The notes under the pieces are model-generated. The model had not been told where the DNA came from. It saw only the letters and a list, made by a program, of their open reading frames with translations, and did no database searches. From NCBI GenBank assembly GCA_011800805.1, contig MPNW01000572.1, positions 15,480-45,661 on the forward strand: a stretch of 30,182 bases of DNA. Direction: 5' to 3'. The DNA is from Hirudo medicinalis. Taxonomy: Eukaryota; Annelida; Clitellata; Hirudinida; Hirudinidae. Shown in pieces: positions 11,501 to 23,500 of the stretch (position 1 is the stretch's first letter; each line of letters opens with the position of its first letter). The translations under genes and the position numbers were made by a program.

Positions 11501-14500
11501 AGTGATGGTGATTCTGTTGATGAAGATTTTGATAAGCCAGAAAAGTTTGCCTGGATTGGTGACAAGATGAGGTTTGGAGGTAATTGTTAAAGCTAAAATA
11601 ATTGATATTAGAAATCACTAGTTTTGAACTTTTAAGTGTCGAGTTTCATTGGGTTTTTTAGGTCCTTCAAATGACAATGAGTCACATGTAAACATCCTAA
11701 GATCAGATTTACCTCAAAAGACTATTAGTAGGAAACTGGTAGGTAAAATTACCCAATATGTAGTAGATTGTAATAATTCAAAGATATAGATTTGTTTGCA
11801 AATAAGGAGCATATGTAAAATTGTTGTGACTGTTGGCGCATCCCTACTCCTTGTGTGAATTTGTTTATGTTACATGTGAAGAATCTACTACTTTGATATT
11901 TTGTTAGAATTGGTGGCTTAACTTTTATGTTAATAAAGAAATTATGTTTAATTTTCATTGTTTCAAATTAGCAAGGAATACAAAAAGTGCTAACCTCTTT
12001 GTATTTCTTCATTTCTGTGTTGTAGCTAGGACCATTGGTAGAGAAGCATTTTAAACATTTTAATATTTAAAAAGCTGTTAATGTCTTTTCCCTCTTGTTA
12101 TTAGTGACCGTTAGGTTCTTAGTGATCATTTAATGATTTAATTATAGAAATTGAGAAGTTTGGCAGACCTCAAAATCCTCTTTCACAGACATCACTCTCA
12201 AACTGTGGATGTTACTAATGATTTAGAACAAAGACCTTGGGATGAAAGGTTTGATCATATGGATTGCTTAATGAAAGCTTTTGAGAATCATCATTTAGTA
12301 TTGATATTGGATGCTAATTATATGAAATCCACTTGCAGTATTTTAAATATCCAAACATCAATGCTAAATTTATATTTGCAATTTTTATTCCAGCTTATTT
12401 TAAGTAAATGTGACTAAATGAAAATATTGAGTTATTATATTGGTGTGCAGGTTGGCCGAATGGGTTGCATTCCTGCATAAGGTCAAAATAGCAAGTCGTA
12501 ATGTGTCATGTTCGCAACCCAGCCTGCACCGCCGGGGAGCGCCCTAGGGTAGGGGCGCCATATAAATGGTAGATAGATTAAAAAGTGACTTCACATCCCA
12601 TTCGGATACAAAAGGCACTCAAAAGATCGGATAAATGCAAATATTATTTTGAATATATCTGAAAGTTTCATTGAACATTTTTAAAGGGTAACAGCAAATG
12701 CTGCCTTGAAAACATTTCTCTTTATTGAGAGGCCCCAGTTTATAGTGGTGTTGAAGTTCTCTGGTACTCTCTGACAAAGCTCGGACTCATTTTTAATGAG
12801 ACATTCTTTCTCTGGAGCATGTTGCCTTTATCACTTGATGGGTGACTCATCAAAATAGACTGCCCACAAAATAGCCTAAAATTACCCTGTCAAAATAGTT
12901 CAATAAAATTTATTTTAAAAAAGTAGCTAAACTAAAATATAAATTAGTCACATTAAAGACATTACAAACATTTCCATTAATTCCACGTAGATAATTCAGA
13001 GTTTCTGTATTGATGTAGGTTGGAACAAGAGTATGGAGATGTCGATTCAGTTGTGCATACTTAATATTCGATTCTTCTGGTTGTCCGTTACCTACCTGAA
13101 AACGTGTTATGTCGATCTCCACTTTATCCCGTTCTTTTCAAAACTGGCAGATGAGTTTGAAGACAGATGGATGATGACAATCGATTGTTGAAAACTGCGA
13201 TGCCATGGTTCCACTGAATTATTTGTTTTTGGCAAATCATCAGTGACGCGATCACGGACATTCCATAGTGGGATGGCAAACCAAGATTCTGCTCTGTGGT
13301 TCCGTCTTTGTCTTCCAATGTAGTTATCTTCCCAGTAATTGAGCACTTGATCAATTTCCCTCAGACAATTTTCCACCAACATTTCGAATGCATTTGTGAG
13401 ATCAACGCTTGGAACAAAACTTAAAGCCAAAAGCATCTTGACATGGACACGGATGTTTTCATCATCACGATAATGGTCTGCCAGATGAAGTCCTTGCAAC
13501 AGGAACTCAGGGAAGGCAGCTGGAATACTAAGAATTTTTAAAATTTCCTGAGATAAAAGCATTCAACCCACTGATTTCAGAATTAAATTTGGAATTAGTT
13601 TCAGTTAATGTGTTTAATTAATGTTACTTGTCCACAAAGAACTGGGCGATTAGGACAGTGTTCCCACTTTCGGGACTCGAGTCCTTGCTGCCATCGCAAC
13701 ATTAGACTTAATCATTAGACCATGCGAGAGCACTACTCTCCTTCATTTCAGGTAGCTCTGAAGTTTAAAGCTGGTACACGATTTAGGAAAAGGTGAAAGA
13801 TGGAAAAATTGAAAATAGCACAGATAGGTCTATGAATTGTCATTCATAATTCATTAGAAAATGATGTGTGCAAATGTCAAGTCGTTAACATTCATCCTTT
13901 GGGAGGAGTTCTTGGGACAGACAAATATACACATGTACTTTCTGTTTTATTATAGATATTTAACCTTTGTTGGCTACAAAATAACAGCTCTACCATTTGA
14001 ATCTATTATTCTATTAGTAATCACTAATCAATGCTTCATGAAAACATTTCAATTCCTGTACAAGTTCTCATTGCCATTGATGTATTAATTAGCAACTGAA
14101 TAAACCAAAAATATATATTTCAGAGTATTTACAAATAAAGAGTGTGATGTAACTGACAAAAAGCTAGATGAAAAGTTGCCCCCAGAAGGCACTGAGGGGT
14201 CTCTGAAGATCTGGGTTGGGAAAGACTATGTAAACTTCATTTTCAAAGACTTTGTTGAGCTTGATAAACCATTCACAGGTTAAAGATTCTGTTCAATATT
14301 GATTTGCACTAATTTATCTATTGACATGTATTTGTTCATACATGTACTGCACAAAAATACCTGGCACAGGTTAGTTCAATGGGTTGCGTTCCTGCATGCA
14401 GCAATGAAAATTAACAGTTGTCAAGAGTCGTGTGCCCAGCCTTCTCGCCATGGAACAGGCACCCTTAGGATTATAGGATTAAGCTATATAAATGGTTGGG

Positions 14501-17500
14501 TAATTATAGTGTCAACACATCAAATTTGGATACATAAGACACTCAAAAGATTGCCTAAATACAAATTTATGGCCACCTTTAAGTTTTATTAAGTTTGGCT
14601 TTTTTTATTATTTTTTTTCCATTAGTCAATTGCATTTATTGTCAAAAGGTATAAGCCACATTAAACTATTTTTCTAAATTTCTCCAACTTCTGGTTATTT
14701 AACAATCACATAGCAAAGAAAATGAAAGATGTAATCATTGAAGTTTGAGAAAAGATTTTTAAATGTAAAGCAATCCTATGGGAGTTTGTGATAAATATAT
14801 TTTTATTCAGATATGATTGATAGAAGAGAAACTCCTCGCATGCCATGGCATGATGTTGGTGCAGTTGTGTTTGGCAAGGCAGCACGAGATGTGGCACGAC
14901 ATTTTATTCAAAGATGGAACTTCACCAAGGTAATTGCAACATGATACCATTGGTAAATTGTTTAATTTGGTATCATAAAAATCATAATTTGTTTTAAACC
15001 ATGATCTATTTTTTATACTGCGATTATTTTTTAAAGAAATGATATTCAGCAAATCATGCTGTATAAATGTTTTAGTTACTTAATAATGATTTGGATAGCT
15101 CATAAAGGCATTTTTCTATTAGTCCCATCCGAATTTCTTTATAGCTTACGGTGTTTGTATTTGCTGCCCATATTGCACTTATTAACAAATATAGCTTTCT
15201 TAACAATGGTTTAGTTTAACAGAATGATCAAAATTTTTAATTTTGTTAAAACAGTTGCAGAAAGCTAAATCAAATGCCAAAATGCCTTTTTTGCTCCCAA
15301 GATCTAATAGCCTTATTACTATTCCCAAGTTATTTTCAAAAACTACATTTTGTTGTAATTGCCAGGTATGTTTATATGTTTGTTACTGATAAAAAAAACA
15401 AAAGATTTTCTAAATCAAATATTCATATGTTATCTAGGGTTGTTCTTTGTTGTTTAGATTTGTTTGTCAGTTACATTAGTCTGCCTAATATCTTTATTAT
15501 TGAAATAATATAATATGATATAATAGGTGGGGATGTTTGTACAAATACATTGTAGTCATGAAGGTAGGTTGTTTATTTTTATTTTAAACATGCCTGCACT
15601 TCCCAAAGATCAAATATTTACAATACATAATCCCTCCCCCTAGTACTAAGAAACTCCTATCATGGAGCACACAGACATTATCAGACAGGTATTATCAGAG
15701 GATTGCCCCATCATCGAACATTTTGGACAAAACTCCTTTGATCCTCCTTTGGCGGGTGTCCCTGTTGGTTATTTCCCTACGTTAGCCATCTTCATAACAT
15801 CACCCATTATATGGTTATCGACTAAGGACTCGAGGCGACCTTTGCACAATAAACACAAATTATTGCAAATTACCCATCCACCTCAAAAATTGAAGTTTAT
15901 TTTATCTTCTTGATAACCCTGTACAATGTGAGCAACCTATTCATGTAGAGCTTCATATTTCTTCTTTATCTTTGGCCATCCTACTCTGGTTTTTCCAATG
16001 TGTGTTTGTGGCATGAAAGATCCTTTTCAAGCCCATCCAGGTACATTGTAAGGATGGCTACATTGGAAAATAGAGTTCAATGCATTATGAGATCCTTCAT
16101 AACAGTTGATTGTTTTGGGAGATCTTTCAAGAGCAGCTTCACGATGGTTCCAAACTGCATTAGGAAATTGTGTCTCTCCCAGCTGCATCTTCAATGTATG
16201 TGTAGAAGAAGTAGGTCAAATTTTTTGAACTTGTCTTCATCTGGAAAAGAATCTGCAAGTAACCAAGTATACCAAAAACTACTCTAACTTCATTGCTTGG
16301 CACAAAAGCCACTGCAGCAAGGGATTTTAACTTCAGCTTAACTTCAATGTCTGATTCAAACTCAATTTTCAAGCCAACTTTCAACTGATGACTTTTCTGA
16401 TGAAACTTTGGCACAAGTGAAAATAACATCCCTTGACCTTTGCATTTGGGAAAGCAATGTTAACTGAACTTATATAGGCCTTTTCAAAATCAATCCAAAA
16501 CTTGCTGTTGAACCAGGCCTAGAAGCAGATACTTCAGTATTTCAAGTATTTTAGAGTAAGTTGGCAGATTTTTTTCTTCATAATTAATGGAAAGTAGATG
16601 CAGGGAGGCTAAGAATTACCAACTTTGGCATGTCAGGTGTGAAGCTCATATGCAAGCTGTTATTTATAGCTATGCTGGAGTGAAAAGCAATGAACTGATA
16701 GTTTAAACAGATTTAAAACATTTCAATTAAACTCATTACAAATTTGAATATCTAGACATTAAAAAGCAATTTTCAATAATTTGTGTTTAATTTGTTCTAT
16801 TGTGTTCAATGTGTGCAATTATCATGGAACCACTTGTGCCAATATTAAGCTTAGTGCAGAATTTTCAACCTATGAATGTTCATAACATATGTTGGATGGA
16901 TGGAATGGGGTACAGGTATTCTGGCAATGCTTCATTCACTGTCACCTTATAATCACCATAAAGTCAAATGACACCTTTTAGTGCCACTGAAGGTTTTAGT
17001 ATCACAGGTGTTGACCATTTTGGGCTGTTTGGTTTCAGAACACCTTCTTTAATGAGTCGTGTGATCTCATCCATTTTTGGTCTCATGGCTAATGGGACAT
17101 TTTTTGCCTTCGGTTGAATTGGAACAACTTTTAGATCTATTGGCAGTGGATTGGGTTGTCCTGTGTATTTTCCCAAAGTTTCAGAAAAAACGCCACTAAA
17201 CTCAACTGAGGAAATGATGGTTCTTGCACCTGGTGTGTTCCTAAGATCTCTAATCCTAGGTTGGGAAACTAATCATTGCCAAGAAGGCTTGCACATGGTT
17301 CCTTCGTGACTTGGAGTTGCAGCTTGGCTTTGTTCTGCTTGTGTGTTACCTCTACATCACAATATCCCTCTAATGGAATCACATTCCCTTGATAATCAAT
17401 TAAAGGTATAATACTTGCTTTACTTGCTTGAGAGTTGATGCAGAAAAAGTTTTGTAGCATTCTTTCCTCAACATTAACCCGAGAGCTAACATACAAGAGG

Positions 17501-20500
17501 ATAGTCCTTTTGTATTGACCACTGATGTACACATTTGCTGGAATTTTGTGTTGCCTTTGTTGCATGAACCAAACTTTTGATACATTCTTTAAGCATCTTT
17601 TGTTTTGTCCAATTTGTAAAACTTCTTTGACTTTCTACTTCAGATTGAATGTTTTGAAATTGTTCTATTGCCTGTACATATAATTCAGATAAACTCTCAA
17701 CAATTGAGCAAGGATTTGTTTTCATTAAAGTCTTTTAATTCAATACCCTCAATGACAGAAAAATGCCCTCAACCCCCTACAACTTCAAGTCCATATTCAT
17801 CATCTTTGAACTTTGCAGGGTTGTTAACAATACTCTACAAAAGTATTGGCAATACCAATATTTCGTTTTAAACGTGTTGGTAATACCAATACTCTTTGAA
17901 ATGAGTATTGAATATGTGGCAATACTTTTCCTATACATTTTGAAGTAATAACAACTCAAACAATATTCATAAAAAGCAAAAGAATTTTATTAAAACAAAA
18001 CTAATTGAAAAATGATTACCACATTTACCATTTTGCTTGACGCAGAAATAGCAACTTTTCAAAATGTTTCTAGACATACGAGTGATATAACTTTTTAATG
18101 TGGGGATATCAATTAAGAGATAACTCTGAAGTAATGTCAGCCTAATATCTATTAGCCTCTTCCACCCCAACAACAACATCTAATCTTTCTCTTATTGGAA
18201 AATACAGCGAAAACAAGTGAGAAAGTCTTCTGTCTCTGGCTGCAGTGTTTTATTACCTGAAATTTTGGCACAGCTTTTTGCCTTCTTCCTTTATCATAGC
18301 ATCTGTAAGTGACTTCAATGTCATCACAAGCTGTGCTTTCTGGATTTAATTGCTGAGCCAGTATAATTTAAATTGAGGGTTCAGTTGCCTCAGTGTTATT
18401 GTTCATGTCATAAAATCTTCATCTTACTCCAGCCCTCAATCCATTAATCAGCGGTAAATGGATCTGTAATGTCTTCCAACAGAGCTTTCACATTTAACTG
18501 CCATCGTTAGGAGTAAATATCCCAAACCTGTCAGTAACTCTAAGGCTGCAGCCTTTTCCTCTTGCAATATGTTCAGATCACATGTTTCAGGATGCATTGC
18601 TTTCATATATTCCTTTACAAACACTTTATTTGATTTGCCTTCAACTAAATTAGTTAGTGAATGTTCAGTTTCATAAAATGAAAAGTGCTCGAATGCTTTT
18701 CCGTAATTTGACCCGCTGCCGGTGATTGCACACACTGTACACAGCGAGAGTCCAGAGAAAGTTAAAACAAAAACTGAACATAAAGGTGAAAAGCTATTGA
18801 TTTTTTTAAATATTATTTTAAATTTTTGTAATTTCAAAAGGTTCGAAAAAAGTATTGATATCAAGGGTAAAGACGTGGGAGCTGCCTTTATTAATATTTG
18901 AATCAAAATTAACTCCGTCCACCAAATGATTAAAAGTAAAACTTTACCAATACTGCGACATTAACAACCCTAGAACTGGCATCAAACTTTGAACTGCATT
19001 GTGACCAAGTTTAAATCCTTAGAAGAAAATTTGATGGAATTACCATTCCTTTAACTTATAAGGTATGTACATGAACACAAATGCAGTTTATTTTAAAGGA
19101 AGAAAGCAAGAATTGTGTTTTAAATTAATGTATGATATAAAACCTCTTATCTAGTTCTGCACTTAAAAATATTTGATCAAAGAAATGCAGTAACAAATCC
19201 TACAGTAATTTCCATATAATCTAAGTAAATTCTTCTTACAAAGTATTTAAAAATAAAAAGAATAGAGATATAGGTGCGTTATTGGTAGGTCAAAGTTTTT
19301 AGGGAAGGAGAGGGTTTACGCAAGGTGGAAGGGTAATTGTCTACTGACTGAAGAAATTTTTTTATATTTATAATCTACAAAAAAATGCACTTGGAGAAAA
19401 TACTAAATAGCTTTTGTGATTTAAGTTATACAAATAATTGCAAATCACTTAAATGTGGTTCATTATTCAAATTGTGAATAATGTTAATGTCAATAATGAA
19501 TACTTTCTGAGTGTTGAACTAATTTAAATGATATAATAGTGTGAACTACCTGTTTAGATTCTCAGGAGTGCAAGTGAATGGTCAGCTGGCATAAAAGTTA
19601 CTGAAAATTCAATACATAATGCATATACTGATCTGATTCTTTCTGCCAAGCATTACATTTACATTGAGGTGAATTAGTTAGATGTCTTTTGAATGTGCTG
19701 TTAAACTTATTAATTGCTTGTTCGTTTAATTAAAAACTCATATTTCTCAGAACCAGTTTTTCATAAGTATAGCCAGTGACAGAACAGTGGTGAACCAAAT
19801 ATCTGCTGCGATCTATGAACGAATTGTTGCTGCTCATAGGTAGTCGATGAAATTATTGATGTAATGGTGCTTATTAATGTTATCTCCATCATTTTTTTAT
19901 TGCCTAGTCATTGTTATTAACCATACATTAGTATGTAACTAGAAGATTATTTAAAAATACAAATTCATTTATGTATCACCATTCCTTGCCTATGTCTAAT
20001 TTATGTTTAGCCAATCATTTCAGTGCCTTATGTATCTGAATAGGATATGAAGACATATTTTAATGGCTCTACCATTTATATGGTGCCCCCATCTGAGGGT
20101 GCTCTCTGGTGGGTCAGGCTGGATTGCAAACTTGACACATTGAGAACTTGACACATTGAGACAGATGCCATTACCAATGCATTCAGGAATGCAACCCATT
20201 CAGCCAAACTGCATGCCTAATTAATGTTTTATTCCTGTGTTTTTTTTTTCACCAAGTATTTTGTTTCCCCTGCATATGTTTTAATTTTGTAATTTTTTTC
20301 CAATTAGTTCAAATAAATAAAAATGAACAACCTTAACTAAGTATTGTATTCCAGAGGAAGATACACTTGAAATTATTTAATTGCACTTTGTTCTTGATTG
20401 TATCACCTATTTTGATAATTGATTATATTTCTATGCAGGGCCCAGAAAAATTTTCGAGTTTATGTCATTCTTCCTCTTCTGCCAGCTTTTGAAGGTCAGC

Positions 20501-23500
20501 TTGGAACTTCCACAGGGACTTCAATCCAAGCTGTTATACATTGGAATTATGCTTCCATATGTAGGGGAAATGGAAACTCTCTGCTTGAAAGGCTTGTTAA
20601 AGTTGGTTAGTGGTAACCAAAATTTAAAATTTAATTTTTGCCGTTTTTTTAAAGACATTGTAGAATTGATTACTCAATTACATAATGAGAAATTAAAGAC
20701 TATGTTGGAAGTCCACTATAGAGTCATCAGAGAAGTGACCCCTTCGTTGAACTTTTCTGCCCTTTGAACACCTGATCTTTTTTGGATGTGGCCACACTTG
20801 TGGATTAAGCTGGATTGAATTTGCATTCTTATTTTTTATTTTAAGTAGCTTTTAATCAGCAAGCCTACCTTAGACTGTTTTGCAGGCTTAGTCCAGCATA
20901 GAGGTCAGTTTAGACAGAACATTTCATGGAGAGTTTAGTACTGCATCAATTCCATCTTGGGTCTCAAATTTTTTAATTTGTAGTTCTTTCCAGGTTAAGA
21001 TCTTGAGAAGGTCATTGTGAATTTTATGTTTTGTGCTGGCAGTATTTCTGGATTTTACAGGCTTGAAAGCTCTCAGAGTTTAACTTATCCAAGGTTTTCT
21101 TGCATTGCTTATAAGTGGCAAGGGTAGTGTCCATCCATAAATGCCTTAAGGCATGAGTATTCTTTTACAATGTGTGTTTCTGACAAGCTTGGTTACATTG
21201 CATTCAGGATTTCATTCTCCTGTATGAAAAGGGATAGGGAAGGAATACCCATGGGCAATGAGCAAATGTGTTGATAGTTAAATTATTATTTTTATAAATT
21301 GCTTTTTGTGAATTTTTATGATTTCCAATAAGTGGGGAATTTGGCTTGGCATATGTCAATGCTGAATGAATTTTACAAAAGTTGATTACTGCTTATTACA
21401 TACTTATATTATACTCGTAATATTTGTAAATGAACAAATTTTTTGGGGACATTTGCTATCCTTCTAAGATGCTAGTAAATATAAAATAGGATTAAAAACA
21501 TTAGTGAATTCAGACTCGATCCACATTTATTACATTTTTCATTGCAGTTCCTGACCCTTTCAAATACATTTCATTCTATGGGCTAAGGAAATATGAAAGA
21601 ATGTTAGGGAAGCCTGTAAGTATCAATATCTGGCCAAATAGCTTAGTCTAAATTGAATTTTATAGAAATCTTAGCAAAATTATTGACACTCTTTTATTGA
21701 ATTTTGATTGGCATTTACATCCGTTCTGATATTTGATATGTGTGTAATGAAGTCATCATTTCATTTTGATTTTCAGACCACAGAACTAGTTTATGTCCAT
21801 GGCAAATTGATGATTGTTGATGACCAAAATGTGATAATTGGATCAGCAAATATTAATGACAGAAGTATGCTTGGTTCAAGAGATAGTGAACTTGCCCTCT
21901 TAGTTCAAGACACTCAATTTGTTGAGTCTAAGATGGATGGACAACATTATAAAGCTGGAGCTTTTGCTTGCAGCCTCAGGAAATCACTGTTTAGGTTGTT
22001 AATGTCAATATTGCATATATTTTTGTATTTCTTTAATCTATTGAACTTTGAAGGAATGATTCAAAGAATTATTTCCCACTTGTTGGACCTCCTATATAAT
22101 GCATATAAGGATGCATTTTAATTTTTTTCTTGTATTGCATATTTTCTTTTTATTCCACATATATAAATTATAAAATTTTCTAGAGATGAGAAAGATTTCC
22201 AAACTTTTGGGTTCTAGTTTGGTTCAGGTTCTTAGCAGACATGGGTTCGGTTCAGGTTCTTGTCAAAAATGGGTTCAGTTCTGTTCTGATCAGTTCAGAT
22301 TCTTGAAACGACATATTGTGAAATTCGAAGTGAAATACAACACAGTACAGTTTACAAGAAAAATGCATCATTTATTTTGAAATATTTCAAATGTGCCTGT
22401 TATATTTTAGAAAAATAAGCACCTCAAGTGTTGATGCATTCATCCGACAACATCTGTCGGTTAGCATAACACTACTTATTGAAATTATGCATTCACTTGG
22501 CCTGCCATTATTTTTTTAATAAGTTGTGCCATCTTTGGAAATTATTTTCGGTTCAGTTTCCAGTATGAGAGCACATCCACAGTGTCAGTTATCTGCTCGA
22601 GATACCTTTTCTGGAATGTTCTTTGACCTAACAAAGGATTCCATGGTAGTCTATTTGCTGCTTGTTGTAATAATAGGTTTAGATTTGATGTGGGACTCAT
22701 GGCAATTTGATGTGTGAGTAGTTCCAGCTGGTACTGACAAAACTGTGCTACATGCTTTACATATTCCAAAGGTCTTTAACAATATGCCATCAACTTTTGC
22801 AGTCCAGAAGTACTGTCAATGTTTGCTTTTAGTCCACACTGCCTCTGCTTTTTCAAACTTCTTAACATATTGTACTTTAATAGCTTTTTAATATCTTGCT
22901 TTGTAATATCAAACACTGCTGCTATCTAGGACACTTTGGTCGCACTTTGTAATCAGTGGCGGATTTAGCAGCTGCAAATAATATTTCGTCCAAAACCTTA
23001 AATTAATTTAATAAAATTAATAAATAATTTAATAATTTTTTGTAGATTTTAAAAATCACATGGGGGGAAGAACCTTGAATGGTTCTAGTTCTCAGTTAAC
23101 CTGAGTTTGGTTCTGTTTGGGTTCTTGCAAAAATAATGTTGATGGTTCGGTTCTTCAAAATGTAGGGTTCTAGTTCAGTTCGTTAGAACTGGGTTCATGT
23201 TCTTTCCCATCTCTAAAATTTCCATGATTCTGATAAATTAACAAACTCATATCAAGTCTTGTTTTTAAATGGTTGATCAGCTGTTCAAATAGTGATAAGA
23301 AAAATAACCTTATAATTTTAAATCTCAATTAGAGAACACCTTGGCTTATGTGGGGATGAACCTGTCGACGTAACTGATCCTGTGGCTGAGGAATTTTATA
23401 AAAATGTTTGGCTCCGACAAGCATCTATCAATACTTCAATTTATTCAAAGGTATTCAGTTCATCCTTTTTTATTTATCCAGCAACAAATTGACATTTTAA

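Noticed and set aside
12445..12529. Functional tRNA-Leu/Ser gene
   Set aside because: It has a tRNA-like head, but other copies in the window carry the same head with a shared tail, and the T-arm does not pair well, so it is a SINE.
13861..14088. 75-codon open frame in Pld intron 17
   Set aside because: No homology or coding character; AT-rich hydrophobic translation typical of intron sequence.
20462..20767. 101-codon open frame overlapping Pld exon 23
   Set aside because: It reads exon 23 in the wrong frame and then the intron. The true frame gives the conserved VYVILPLLP sequence and a donor at 20605.
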